DNA of 64,000 bases from NCBI GenBank assembly GCA_026724425.1, contig JAIUCV010000352.1, positions 806,001-870,000 of the forward strand. Reading direction: 5' to 3'. The notes under the pieces were generated by a model, which saw nothing but the letters and a program-made list of their open reading frames with translations, made no database searches and was not told where the DNA came from. This document shows positions 25,401 to 36,973 of the stretch, piece after piece. The position numbers were made by a program, and so were the translations under genes. Numbering within the stretch: position 1 is the first letter of the stretch; the number at the start of each line of letters is the position of its first letter. The DNA comes from Erythrophleum ivorense (Eukaryota; Streptophyta; Magnoliopsida; Fabales; Fabaceae).

Positions 25401-26159
25401 AGAAGAAGGAGCATGAAAATCCATGAAATTCCTTACCTTTTCCTTACTTTTTCACCTCCTTTCTTCTCCTCCGTGGTGAGCCTAAGAGAGCTGGTGTTTT
25501 CTCTGGTTTTTGGATAGAATAGGTCATGCAAATGAAGGGGAGAAGAAATAAGAAACTTAAAGAGTGTTCAAGAAGCTTTCACTTTCTTAAAAATTTCAAT
25601 TTTACCCTTTGTTTTTGGCATTTTTGTTTCTAACCCATTTTAGCTCCTTTTTTAGAACTGTCTTTTCTATTATGAAATTTAGGTTCCAAATTTAGTAAAA
25701 TGTCTTTAGAATCACTCAAATCGGAGCTAAAACCCTCATGAATGAATCTATCAAAGTTCAGGTGCACTGACATTAAAAAATGTCCACCGGAGGGGTTTTG
25801 ATTGTCCCGGGGCTTCCCATGACTTTCAGAACCACTGAGAACCTTGAAGAACACAAAATTTTTATTTAAAAATCCTTCTTATGACAATTCCAAAATTTGC
25901 TCAAAATGATGAAAATGCCTTTACATTTCGTCAATCTTTCGTTACATTTTATTTCTGCATTTTAGCTCCATTTTTCTTTCCGTCTGAGCCCAAAATTCTC
26001 ATTTTTCGGAGTCTAGAATGCTTTCCAAATTTTTTAAGACCTTAACTAAGTCATTTCAGGGGACTTCCTTTTGTATTGGGTGAATTTTGTTCGTTTACAG
26101 AGAAACTGTACGTTACGTTTATCGCGTTTTCTCTCATTTTCAGAGAACCAGATGTTACA
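22419..26159 (-). repeat. E2 3' LTR (left)
   Basis: Bounded by TGTAACACCATAATTTC and GAACCAGATGTTACA. It is the direct repeat of 30943-34627. Frames of 67, 68 and 74 codons inside (22819, 23357, 25630) are not maintained in the partner LTR and are not genes. Confidence 0.85.
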
Positions 26160-26171
26160 TTTCACCCCCTT
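26160..26171 (-). other. Polypurine tract of E2
   Basis: On the minus strand AAGGGGGTGAAA abuts the 3' LTR start TGTAACATCTGG. The position and purine content fit the plus-strand primer of an LTR element. Confidence 0.7.
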
Positions 26172-27172
26172 AAATAAATTTCATCCTCAAAATTTGGGGT
26201 ATGCTTTCCTCTTACTCATTTCTTTTCTAGCTAACTGCTTTTTTCCTTTCCTTCTTCCTGGCTCTATACACTTTCCTCAATGATTTCGCTCGTCTGAGTT
26301 TTTCTTAGCCAAGGAATTTTCATACTAGCTCTTAATAAAAGCTCTATTATTATAACATACTAGCTAATTTTTTTCATAAAAGAAAGGAGTTTCTAACTCT
26401 AGAGGCCTATCCTGGGAGAGCTTATTAATTATATTAGGCTAGTCTTAACTCATTTGCAAGGGTTAATGTTTCTTTCAGTGGACTCATTTACATATCTCGA
26501 GAGGTAACTTATTTCTTATCAAGTCTCCCTTATCCTCTCTCAATGGCTTCTTATAAAGTCTTATCTTCTTTTCTAATCATTACAGCCATCGGAGGTTTTT
26601 GTCTATTTATTTACTTATTTACATGTACCGTCTACTGTTCATCTATGTATTCTTTCTTACTAGCTCATCATATTATTACAATTCACACTTCTTTCTATCA
26701 TAGGCCTCATATCTCAATTAGTACTAGGATTACAACTCCTTTGAGGAGTTTCTACTTTCAATGACCCTAATTTCTTTGTTTACTACTATATCTGTATCAA
26801 TAGGCTAGGACTTTTCCTCACTCTCTTTGCTCACTTATAATGTCATTTTATAGTCCCTCATCTCAACACTAATAGGCCTAACATATGTGTCTCATACTGG
26901 CGTCGAAGAGCAACTACCACTGGCTATTGTTGAGCTTTAGTGGGATGCTAGTTATACTCATAGTTTTGACCACGAAAGGCATACTATACCACTTACCTTA
27001 TGTAAAAATTGCACCTGATCACTTTTTGAATACATAGGCTAGTATGTAGGGATCTCTCTATCGTTCGATCAGGGCTATTATCTATTGGATAATGATTCAT
27101 CTAGCTTTAACTTTGGAAAGCTACTTTCTTACTTTCCTCATCCCATCCTATGCTCATCTCTCAAGAGATTTA

Positions 27173-27301
27173 GTGCATGTTTGAAAAAATGTTTTGGTTT
27201 CCAAAACCATGGTTTGAATAAAGCAATAGAATGTTGCTTTAGGCAAAAGTGGGTAGGCAAAAGTGCTTTTAAGGTTTCTCACCATTTTTCCAAACACACC
27301 A
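27173..27301. mobile_element. Tourist-like MITE (129 bp) inside E2
   Basis: The ends are imperfect inverted repeats: GTGCATGTTTGAAAAAATG on the left, and TGGTGTGTTTGGAAAAATG when the right end is reverse-complemented. The flanking triplets are TTA (27170-27172) and CTA (27302-27304). The E1 copy has GATCTAGTCAATGATCTAAC near 8115 with no insert, so E1 is an empty-site control. A three-base T/C-T-A duplication and TGTTTGG-type ends suggest the PIF/Harbinger (Tourist) group, but a hAT origin is not excluded. Confidence 0.65.
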
Positions 27302-30300
27302 CTAGTTAGTGGTCTAACTATTTGAGTAAAGCTTTCATAACTTTGTAGCAACAGTCTATCAGACTCAGGAGATCTCTAGTCTTTAAGATAAAAGCTAGCT
27401 GAAATTATGCTGGTCTCTGAGACTAACTGTTCTGTAAAAACTATCTCAGGCTGTCATCTCACCAGAGAACTATCATGCTGCGACTGGGGCTCTCTATAAC
27501 TTTATAGGATCTACTATGACCCCTAGGTCTACTACAACGTCTCAGAGCCTAGCTAGGGTTTATTGCAACCCATTATACTATGTTAAGATCTACTGCAATC
27601 TATCTTCGGTAGATGTCAAAGCCTAAAATTACTATATCTGATAGTAAAACACATACTCACTAAGTCTGGTCACCATCGCTCATAATAACTTAGGTTAAAC
27701 TCAGAAGTACATTGTGCTCTTCGTGCGAAGTGGGTTTTGTGTCATCTGATTCTCTAGGATCTTGTCATATTGATACTTAGGAGCATCTTAACTTTCCTTT
27801 AGCACTCCTTATGGGATCCTCAGATTCCCACTTCAGCCCTTTTTTACTTGGGCTTTCTCTTCTCACTCTACTGACTTACTTACTTACTTTAGTTATACTC
27901 GTTCTATCTTTCCCCTCATATCCTGCAATTTCTGACTATACCCACGTTTTGCTTTTAAGTGCCTTGACACTAGGGCCTTTTACACACTGAGAGTAGTCAA
28001 CATCTCTGGCAGGAGAAAGGTTATACACCGGTCCCTATTCATTTCATTTACATGTACTATAGGGGACTCAGGCTATGCATATTGAACTCATGCTATCTAA
28101 ATCTAAACATTCTTTACTGGGGGTTCCTTTACCTCTCTTTTTTAACTTATCTTATTATCTAGCTAACTAGGACACCTTTCGATTATTGAGACACTTTAGT
28201 GATTGATATCATCGCTTGCTACGCATTCAAGTTACATTACTATTAAGTTGATCAGGCCCAATATCATGTAACCATTGTTGCAAGCAAACTATAACATCAA
28301 ACACTAATACACTGGCACCTCATGACCGAGCTCAAAGCCATTATCGCATGTACATTACAAGTTTCCCAATAATTTAAAGTATCCCTCTTATACTTTTCTT
28401 TATCTACCCTATTCTTGTAGGATACTTAGGGAAAACGAGATTCTTTTCTTTACTTCATCCTGAGATCACTATATATTGCCCGACTATTTTTACTTCGGGC
28501 ACTATCATGCTAGAAGGGCATCTATGCCAAGGACAAGTGTGCTTTCTCAAGTATTCAAGCACATCAACTAGATATTTATTCTCAATCTAGTATTTCCTCG
28601 ACTTGAACACCATCATAATTTCTCTCTTTTTACCTTTGCTATCCTTTTGCTTACATAAAAGGATGTGTTCTACTGTTGTTTCTATTGCCAGTTCAGGTTT
28701 CTTTATGCTCAAGAGTACCTACATTTTTCCTGGGTTCCTCTACTTATTCACTCTTTAGAACATCAAGGGGGTTTACTTTTTTACTCATACTCTCACTCTG
28801 CTCTTAACTAGACCATCCCTCAATAAGAAGAATTCTATTTCATGTAATCTTAGGAATTACATTCTATGATGCTCTTGGCTTACACTCTTTCTCTACATAA
28901 TACAAGACTCACCTTCTTAGGCGGTCTCTAGCTCCTTCGAGCTTCCCTGAGGGTACTAAGGCACTAACTATTTGTCTTAACTTATTTCTACATTCGGATC
29001 AAAGCTAGGCTTTCTCTCCGTTCAGCCTCTTTAGTCTTATCCCCAAAAGCATAGTATACTATTTCTAGGGTTCTGCTAACCCAATCCAGGACATGTACTC
29101 TCAATGTCCGGATTCTACCTTACTGAAAACTTATGCTCTACTGGGTGCTCTAATCACTTATGTGCGTTAACCCTAAATCATTCTCATATTAGGAAGCTCA
29201 TCTAACTAGCTATCAGACCCCTGTTTGTTTACCTTTCTAGGCTCAATCTACTCACTTAGTCATTACTAAAGTGAAGGCATCCCTTCTATGGCTAATTTCT
29301 CAGTTCTTTCTCACTTCCTTTATCATTATGTTCTACAATTTAGGGGGGTCTATTTAAGGAAATTTACTAACTACTATTGGGTGGTTTTCCCGACTCAGGA
29401 TTCCCAACTTTCCTTTCTCTTTCTCGATCTAAGAGAACTTTCACTGAGCCTTTCATTTACATATTTGACCTGGAACGATGCTATCGGTCATCTCCCTTAG
29501 GCTTTAGCTAATGTTCATCTTGGGTTAGCCATCTCATCAGACTTGTAGCTTACTATAAGCCCTATTAACTCATAGGCTCATGATAACTTAGTGCTTTCTA
29601 AACTATCCTCATTCTCTTTTGAGCCTCTGTCATTGGGCTACTCATACTCATCTTTAGGTGTTACCTATAAGGTACACTATTCTAAGCCCTTACTATGTGC
29701 CTCACTACTAGTAGCTTATGTTAGTTTTGAGGCTACATTAACATTCCATTATTCAGTGTCCTATAGGGTAACACCTTAGGGTTGAAGTTAACACCTTAAA
29801 TGTGGGTTTCAACAACCTTATCATCCCTGTGTCTAACTTTCTCTATCTGAGCTCTTTTCTCAGTTTCAATTGCTAAGCCCACTGATTTTTTACTAATCTT
29901 TCCTGACTATTCACTACTCTTTTCTCTACTTATATTAGGGGTTCCCACTCTCTGTGGTTTGACTGATCCCTTATCAATTCATTTCTCAAGTTGGCCTGAA
30001 TATGACTAACAAAGCCTATCATATTGCAATTCATCATGGCTAACATATCATTTGCCGTGGCTAATTAGCCTTTGTTTCACCCTAGTTTCCTGTCTAAGTA
30101 TTGGCCGCGGCAAGGAACTATCTGGGCTGCCTTACTGCTTTATGGAATAATTGGCTGCAACTAAGCAATTAATTGGCTACAGCTAATGACCTCTAATTGG
30201 CTTACTTCTTCATAAATTGGAACCTCATCTTTAGGCTACAAACCTAAGTCTCATTACCTCTATATCCAGCCCATCATCAAGCTAGAGGGTTTTACCTCTT

Positions 30301-30925
30301 GCTTTATTCATGCATAGCTAACTATCACCTTCGAGCTATCAGGGCTCTATGGAGTGTAGCTTGTAACTCAAACCTCTACCTTGAGGGAATTAGCTTTTTG
30401 GGCTTTGCAACTTATTTAGACATTTAGGTGTTGTGGCTAGGGGGTGACTCTTTTTCTCCACTTCCCCTCTAGACTAGTTCTATGCAGCCGCAGTCTCATC
30501 TCATACTATGCTGCATCCTACTTGTCTTTGCATATGCAAGACATCTTGGAATGGTCTGAGTAAGACTACTAAAGAGAATTAGGCCTCACGTACTCTCTCT
30601 AGTAAGTCTCTTCATATCAACGAGATCATTTTTCATCGTTCCTACTTAGGGCTTGCCACTGATCCCGACGAGCTATCATATCTCATAAAGCTCTAGCCAT
30701 CAGATCACTTAACTCTACTCAAGCTACTCTAGAGGCCACTCTTTCTCGATGTCCATTAGTTACTCTAAGACTATCATACAACTCACTCATCATGAACATA
30801 GCCATAAACTATCTTCATACACCCAAAATGTCTCATACAAGGCTCTTCATATCTATACAAGCCCTTTACATAATCCTATTGCTACATCTTCAAGCCAAAT
30901 TCAATTTGAGGGAGCTTGGAACTTT

Positions 30926-30937
30926 GCTCTAATACAA
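30926..30937 (-). other. Primer-binding site of E2, degraded
   Basis: The minus strand reads TTGTATTAGAGC, two mismatches from TGGTATCAGAGC. It lies five bases from the 5' LTR boundary, at the same place as the better-preserved E1 site. Confidence 0.6.
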
Positions 30938-30942
30938 ATAAA

Positions 30943-33900
30943 TGTAACACCATAATTTCTTAGCCTTACTCATGCAATTCCTATGTCTCATGCCATGCAT
31001 TTCATGAAAATCACAAGAAATGGCATATAAATATTGATTATTTTAGCGTTGCGTTACATATAAAATTTTCATTCGGTGTCCCATGGACCAAGTGAGCTCA
31101 CATATCATATTATCATATTTAATTACATAGATACAACTCATTTCCATCACTAAAAGTGGTCAACAACTCATGCAGAGGATGTATAAAATTCATAGTAGCA
31201 ATTTCGGCCAGAAATTTTTACTTTCTGTCACAAATTTTGGAAATTCGTAACTAATTCTAGAAAAATAAAAATCATGCATTATTTGCCATTATGGAAAGCT
31301 ACACATGTATACTTTATGATAAAATATTTCTAGGCCATGAAACACAACACAGAAGACGTTTGACATTTGAAAATGTACAAAGGTCTGGCTAGCTGCTGGT
31401 ATTATCATAGGTTTCTACTAGAAACTTCAAAAATGTCTAATTAATTCCACAAAAATCCAATCTATACAAATGATGATAACTCTAGACAAGTTTAAGCAAT
31501 TATAGGCATCGAAAACTAATCAAATAGTACTAAAGGTCTGTTTGGATGCCTAATGCTAGACAGAAATTCAAAAATTCATATTTCTCTTTTTAGACATCCA
31601 AATGGGATGGTTCTAAGAGACACAAGTCACTAGAAATGTCTAGTTTCTGCTTATAAAATTTTGTGGCAATTGGACATCATTTTTCCCTTGAGTGACATGA
31701 TGCATTTTTGGACCAGTGTGAACAATACACTAGACCAAATTCATAATTTTTCTCAATTTTGAAAATTCATCAAAAATTTTAGAGACCTTCTAAAATTCTA
31801 TACTTTAGCTCTCCAAAAAGCTCTCAACAAGCTCTAACATCATGCCAAATCTCATATCAAGAAGGGTTCATTTGGACAAAAAGTGATATAGGTTTCCAAT
31901 ATGATCAATTTTTGCTCCAAATAAATACAAAGTGTCCAAATGACTTTCCTTGATGTGTTGGCACCTCTTGGGCAAGTTTAAAAGTATAAATGTAACTTGT
32001 ATAAACTACCCAAGTGGTTTCAAAATCTCATGCATCTCAATTGGCTATTCTACTTCCATTTTTACATTAATCCATCAAACCATTCAAGGGCTAAACTTGA
32101 CATTACATAACCAAAATACACATTTTCATACATATAGCCTTAAGTCTTATTTGTACATGATACATTAACATAATTATACATGTTCATAATATCATAGGAC
32201 ATGTACAACCATGGATTACAACATTTGCCATTTATATGGCTTTAAAGAAATAAAATCTCTAGACTTTGATGTCATACTCTCACCTCTCAAGTGATTGGCT
32301 CCCATTTCCTTGCTCTCTTGGTCCACCTAGCACGTTAGAACATTAGAGAGGAGGGGATGAGATTTAAAGAATCCCAATAGCTCATCTCCCATTCAATCAT
32401 GCATAAAGTATACAATACAAGTCTTAAAAAATGCATGCATGGACATGTCAACATATGTAAGCATTCAAGAAACATTCTTGACATTTGATCAAGTCATACA
32501 TAGCATGCATAGGTTTGCCAAGTAAGTGGATTAGCCTCACCTATTCACTTGTGGATTTTGGACTTGCCTCACCCATTCTTTAAAAGGTTTTGGGACTCAA
32601 CTAGGCTTTTGGGAGTCAACCTCACTTTTGGGAAACTCTTTACTGTGTCTCAACCAACTTTAAGGGTTCTTGGCTCATCTTCACCATAGTTAGAGGGTTC
32701 TTGGCTTCTGTACACACAAGAAAACCAAAGCAAGCACATAAAACACCATTTGAATGCATAAAAATCATTATGGTACCATGGAATAAGAGCTTATATTAAA
32801 ATACTTTTCATAGCTTAAAACATACTTACACACATTCAAAAACAATGTAAGCACATATTCATGCATGAGAGAAGGTGGAGAGAGCTACCTTCCTTGCATT
32901 ACACACTTTTTTCTTGAGTCTTGAATCCTCTCTCTTGACCTCACACACCCAAGAAGGTGGAGATCATTTCTATAGGCCTAAACATAATTTATGGGAGCTA
33001 ATTAAGTTCATGGAGTTAATTCTAAGGTCACACATCTTTCTTAAACACTAACTTGTCTATTAACCCCTTTATGGTTCCAAGAATGCACCTAATTAAACAA
33101 CATCCATCAAATGAGTTCTAGGCTCCATTCTTTCCTTTCATATAGATTCTTAACTCCTTTTAAGCCTCTTGGAGTCATCACACAATTAAAACAAAGAGCC
33201 TAACTACATGTTACTTTTTTAGGTCATATTATGGAACCTAAAACACTAATTCATTCTCTAGGCCTCTTAAAATTTTCCAATGTTTTCCCTCATTTTCATT
33301 CATCATATATGACTCAAAAATGGGCTTGAAAGAATTTAAAACTCTCCCTAGGTGTCTTAACCCTCTTTGGCCAAGACTATACACCATTTAGCCTCCATGA
33401 AAGTTTGCTTTGTTTTCTACATGGAAGATGCATATGGGGAGACTCCTAAGGATCTTGGAAACTCATTTAAACATTCATTTAGGCCTAGGAATAATTACAT
33501 CAAATCAGATTTTAAGGGAACCCATGAAACCCTAGGTTTGCCACCTTGAAAATTCATGGCCTTTTCTTGCATTTCTTTGCATATTCTTATTCTCCTCCCT
33601 TAATTCATAAAATTGACCCTTGGTTCTGCCCAAAATTCAAGCCCTCTTGTAGCTACATAAATGGGGTGAAATAGGGAGAAGAAGGGGGGAGGAATAGCTA
33701 CCATGGGATAGAAGATTTACCTTGTTTTTCCTTGTTTTCTTACTTGATTCTCACTTTCCTTGCCCTCCTCACTTCAAATCCGAATTTTCCCCTCTGTTCT
33801 TCCCTTAAAACAGATCTAAAGACTTCAATAAAACCATAGGAACAAACTCAAAGGAGAGGAACAAGTTAAAAAGAAGAAGGTGCATGAAAATCCATGAAAT

Positions 33901-34627
33901 TCCTTACCTTTTCCTTACTTTCTCTGCTCCTTTCTTTTCTTCCATGGTGCGCCTAAGAGAGCTGGTGTTTTCTCTAGTTTTTAGGTAGAGTAGGTTGCAA
34001 GTGAAGGGGAGAAGAAATAAGAAACTTAGAGAGTGTTCAAGAAGCTTCCCACTTTCTTAAAAATTTTAATTTGCCCTTCGTATTTGGCATTTTCATTTTT
34101 AACTTGTTTTATCTCCTTTTTGAGAACCGTCTTTTCCATTATGAAATTTACATTCCCAATTTAGTAAAATTCTTTTGGAATCACTCAAAGTGGAGCTAAA
34201 ACCTTCCTGAACAAATTCGTCAAAGTTCGAGTACACCGACGTTGAAAAACGTCCACTGGAGGGGTTTTAACTGTCCCAAGGCTTCGCATGATTTTCAAGG
34301 CCCTGAGAACCTTGGAGAACTCAAAAATTTCATTTGAAAAGCCCTCCTATGAGAATTCCAAAATTTACTTAAAATGATGAAAGCGCCCCTTACGTTTCAT
34401 CAATCTTTCGTTACATTTCATTTCTTCATTCTACCTCCGTTTTTCTTTCCATTTAAGCCTGGGATTCTCATTTTAGGAGTCTAGAATGCTTTCCAAAATT
34501 TTTGGGATCTTAAATAAGTCATTTTAGGGGACTTCCTTTTGTATTGGGTGAATTTTGTTTGTTTACAAAGAAATCGTACGTTACGTTTATCACGTTTTCT
34601 CTCGTTTTTAGAAAATCAGATGTTACA
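30943..34627 (-). repeat. E2 5' LTR (right)
   Basis: Bounded by TGTAACACCATAATTTC and AAAATCAGATGTTACA. It is the direct repeat of 22419-26159, and the next five bases TCTTT complete the target-site duplication. No coding sequence. Confidence 0.85.
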
Positions 34628-34632
34628 TCTTT

Positions 34633-35079
34633 CCCTTAAACAAGCTTAATTTTCAAACATTTTGGTAACCAATCCACCTAAACATAAAATAAACCTAAAT
34701 TACAAAGCAAATGATGTTATAGAGTAGAGGAAAAGATGAGGATTGAAAAAGGTGGATGCTACAAATTGTAAATTCTGAATAAGACAAAAGAGGTATCTTA
34801 CCTGAGACTTTGGCTCCTAGTCGATCTTTTTCTTTTCCTTAATTTCCTACACATTTAGCTTGCTTTTTCCCCATATTCTCTTTCTTTCTCCTACTTTTAC
34901 ACTTTCTCACACTTTTTGCAGCTCCCAATGTGTTCAAGATGTGAGTGTTTTTAGTGTGACAAATGAATAGCTAGCTGAATGGTTTAAATAGAAAGGTAAT
35001 GTTCATTTATCATGTCCCAAAATTCATAATTCCATAATTACTTCAAGACCAATATAAGACCCTCAAAGAGTTCAGTAAG
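34633..35079. other. Unassigned DNA between E2 and the Tekay pol remnant
   Basis: This is the right-hand continuation of 21846-22413 across the E2 insertion. It includes a pyrimidine-rich block (34824-34920) and a short A/T-rich stretch. It may be the 5' part of the Tekay-like element that follows, but no gag motif before the zinc knuckle could be read. Confidence 0.35.
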
Positions 35080-36733
35080 CACCCTGTCAACTTGTAACAA
35101 GTGTGGAAAGAGCCATTGAAATAGACCATGCACTGTGTGTTATAATTGTGGGAAATTAGGACATTATGCACCAATTTGCATGATGTCACAAGAATCAACA
35201 TCATCTATCAAACCACTTGCACAAGGATAGGTGTTTGCACTTATGTAACATGAGGCTAGTAGATTCTAATCTGAGGTACTCTTCCTATCCTTAACCATGT
35301 TGTAAATGCATTTTTTGATTCTGATGCAACCCACCCATTCATCTTATATGACTGTGTTAAAGGTCTGGGTCTTAAAATTAGCTTCTTGCCATTTGAATTA
35401 TCTGTGTCTACCCCTACTGGATATCTTGTGATTGCACCTGATATGTGTCTAAATTGTGTTGTACATCTGGATAGGCATTACACCACCCTTGACCTGGTTT
35501 ATATCCTTTTACACAACTTTGATGTGATTATTGATATGGATTAGTTGTCAACTGATAATGTGATACTTGATTACAACCATAAAACTGTTTCTTTACCCGT
35601 GCTTTTGCCTTAATCTTGTCCTTTGACTAAGCTTGCTTATGTGTTGCTTCCTAAGTTGGGAGGTACCTTAGGCATGGTTGCTAAGAGTTTCTTATGTTCT
35701 TTCCTCTATATGTTGAGGTTGAGGATAGTTTGAAGGATATACCTGTAATTAAGGAGTTTTCAAAGGTTTTTCTTAAAGAGATTAGTGGACTACCCCTATA
35801 GAGAAAGATAGAATTTTCTATTGACTTAGTTCCTAGTATAGGTCCAATCTTTAAGGCCCCATATAGAATGGCATCTACTGAGCTTGTTAAGTTGAAAAGT
35901 TAAATAGAAGAGTTACTTGAAAAGGGATTCATTAGGCTAAGTGTGTCTCTATAGGAGCACCAGTTTTATTTGTCAAGAAAAAGGATAGTAGTCTTAGACT
36001 TTGCATTAATTATAGGTAATTAAACTAAGTGACCATAAAAAATAAATACTCTTTGCTTAGAATTGATGACTTGCTCGACTAATTAATGGGAGCATTAGTC
36101 TTTTCCAAGATTGATCTTAGGTTTGGATATGATCAGCTTAAGGTAAAGACTAAAGACATACTTAAAACAACTTTTGTGACCTGTTATGGCCATTATAAGT
36201 TCCTAATCACGCCATTTGGGTTAACCAACGGCCTTGCCATTTTTATAGACTACATGAATCAGTATTTTAGGCCATACCTTGACTAGTTGGTGGTAGTATT
36301 CATTAACGATATCTTTATCTATTCAAAGAGTAGTGAGGAACACGAAAAGCATCTTAGGATAGTTCCTTAGACCTTGAGGGAGCACCAATTGTATGCCAAA
36401 CTTAGCAAGTGTGAATTTTGGTTGTAAGAGATGTGATATCATAACAAGAGGTAGCGATAGATTCTAGTAAGGTAGAGGCAGTACTGAATTGGGAGAGGCC
36501 CAAAAAAGTCACCAAAAATTGAAGTTTTCTTAGGTTTAGCTAGTTACTATAGAAGGTTTATTAAGAGATTTTCTCAACTAGCATACCTTTGACTAAGTTG
36601 ACTTGAAAGACTAACTATCAAGTGTAAGGATGCCCTTTAGGAACTTAAGAATAGATTGACCTCCACACTTATACTAGTGGTACCTAATCCTAGAGAAACC
36701 CTTACAGTCTATGGTGATGTATCTTGTCATACC
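35080..36733 (+). pseudogene. Tekay/Del-like Ty3/gypsy pol, 5' half (zinc knuckle, protease, reverse transcriptase)
   Basis: Translated across stops, this is the front of a chromovirus polyprotein. A CCHC nucleocapsid knuckle CYNCGKLGHYAPIC lies at 35138-35179. An aspartic protease motif DSDATH (family DSGATH) is at 35317-35334. Reverse transcriptase follows at about 35815-36440, with LLEKGFI, FVKKKD-like, FSKIDLRFGYDQLKVK and FGLTNG blocks. The catalytic YxDD-type site reads FIND at 36299-36310, so the first Asp is lost. A connection-domain phrase FLGLASYYRRFIKRF is near 36524, and the frame ends within the RNase H start TVYGDVS near 36700-36724. Many stops and frameshifts make it dead. Gag upstream of the knuckle is missing. 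The gene resumes at 48534, so 36734-48533 is inserted DNA. The Tekay/Del assignment rests on motif wording and is probable. Confidence 0.85.
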
Positions 36734-36973
36734 TTATTTTATAACCCTTTTCCTACTACAATTACCTCATATATTACTGTGAGAAGTCAATGGAAACCTG
36801 AACTGATTAATTTTTTTCATTTTAAAACTTTCTCATACAATTTCACTATTCATTTGGTCATTTCCAAATTCTTATCTAACTTTGAAAATACATACTTAAT
36901 TATAGAAAAATCGTATGAGGTTAATTCAGGGCTCTATTTCAAGCTTTCTAAGCCCTTTACACGGGGAAATTGG
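36734..36973. other. Unassigned junction DNA
   Basis: About 240 bases between the broken RNase H and the truncated R2 LTR match none of the window's repeat families by eye. The 135-codon frame at 36656 begins in pol, crosses this junction and ends in the R2 repeat, so it is a chimera and not a gene. Confidence 0.5.

Larger units (their letters stand above)
26160..30942 (-). repeat. E2 internal region, non-coding
   Basis: The 4.8-kb region between the LTRs is colinear with the E1 internal region. Stops are dense in all frames; frames at 26543 (73 codons), 29288 (70) and 29591 (62) lie on the non-coding strand of the element and show no domain. Between about 30060 and 30190 E2 has TGGCTGCAACTAA/TTGGCTACAGCTAA-like near-repeats that E1 lacks. 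No structural RNA or packaging signal can be assigned by eye. Confidence 0.65.
22419..34627 (-). mobile_element. E2: complete R1-family non-coding LTR retrotransposon (12.2 kb)
   Basis: E2 has a left LTR 22419-26159 (3' LTR, 3741 bases), internal region 26160-30942 (4783 bases) and right LTR 30943-34627 (5' LTR, 3685 bases), read on the minus strand. TCTTT occurs at 22414-22418 and 34628-34632, a perfect target-site duplication. The primer-binding site and polypurine tract are in place. By eye the two LTRs agree at a little over nine bases in ten across their first 170 bases, so the insertion is not recent. No gag or pol motif was found; the longest internal frame is 74 codons. It must have moved with proteins supplied in trans, as expected of a LARD. 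It carries a 129-base MITE at 27173-27301. Confidence 0.85.
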
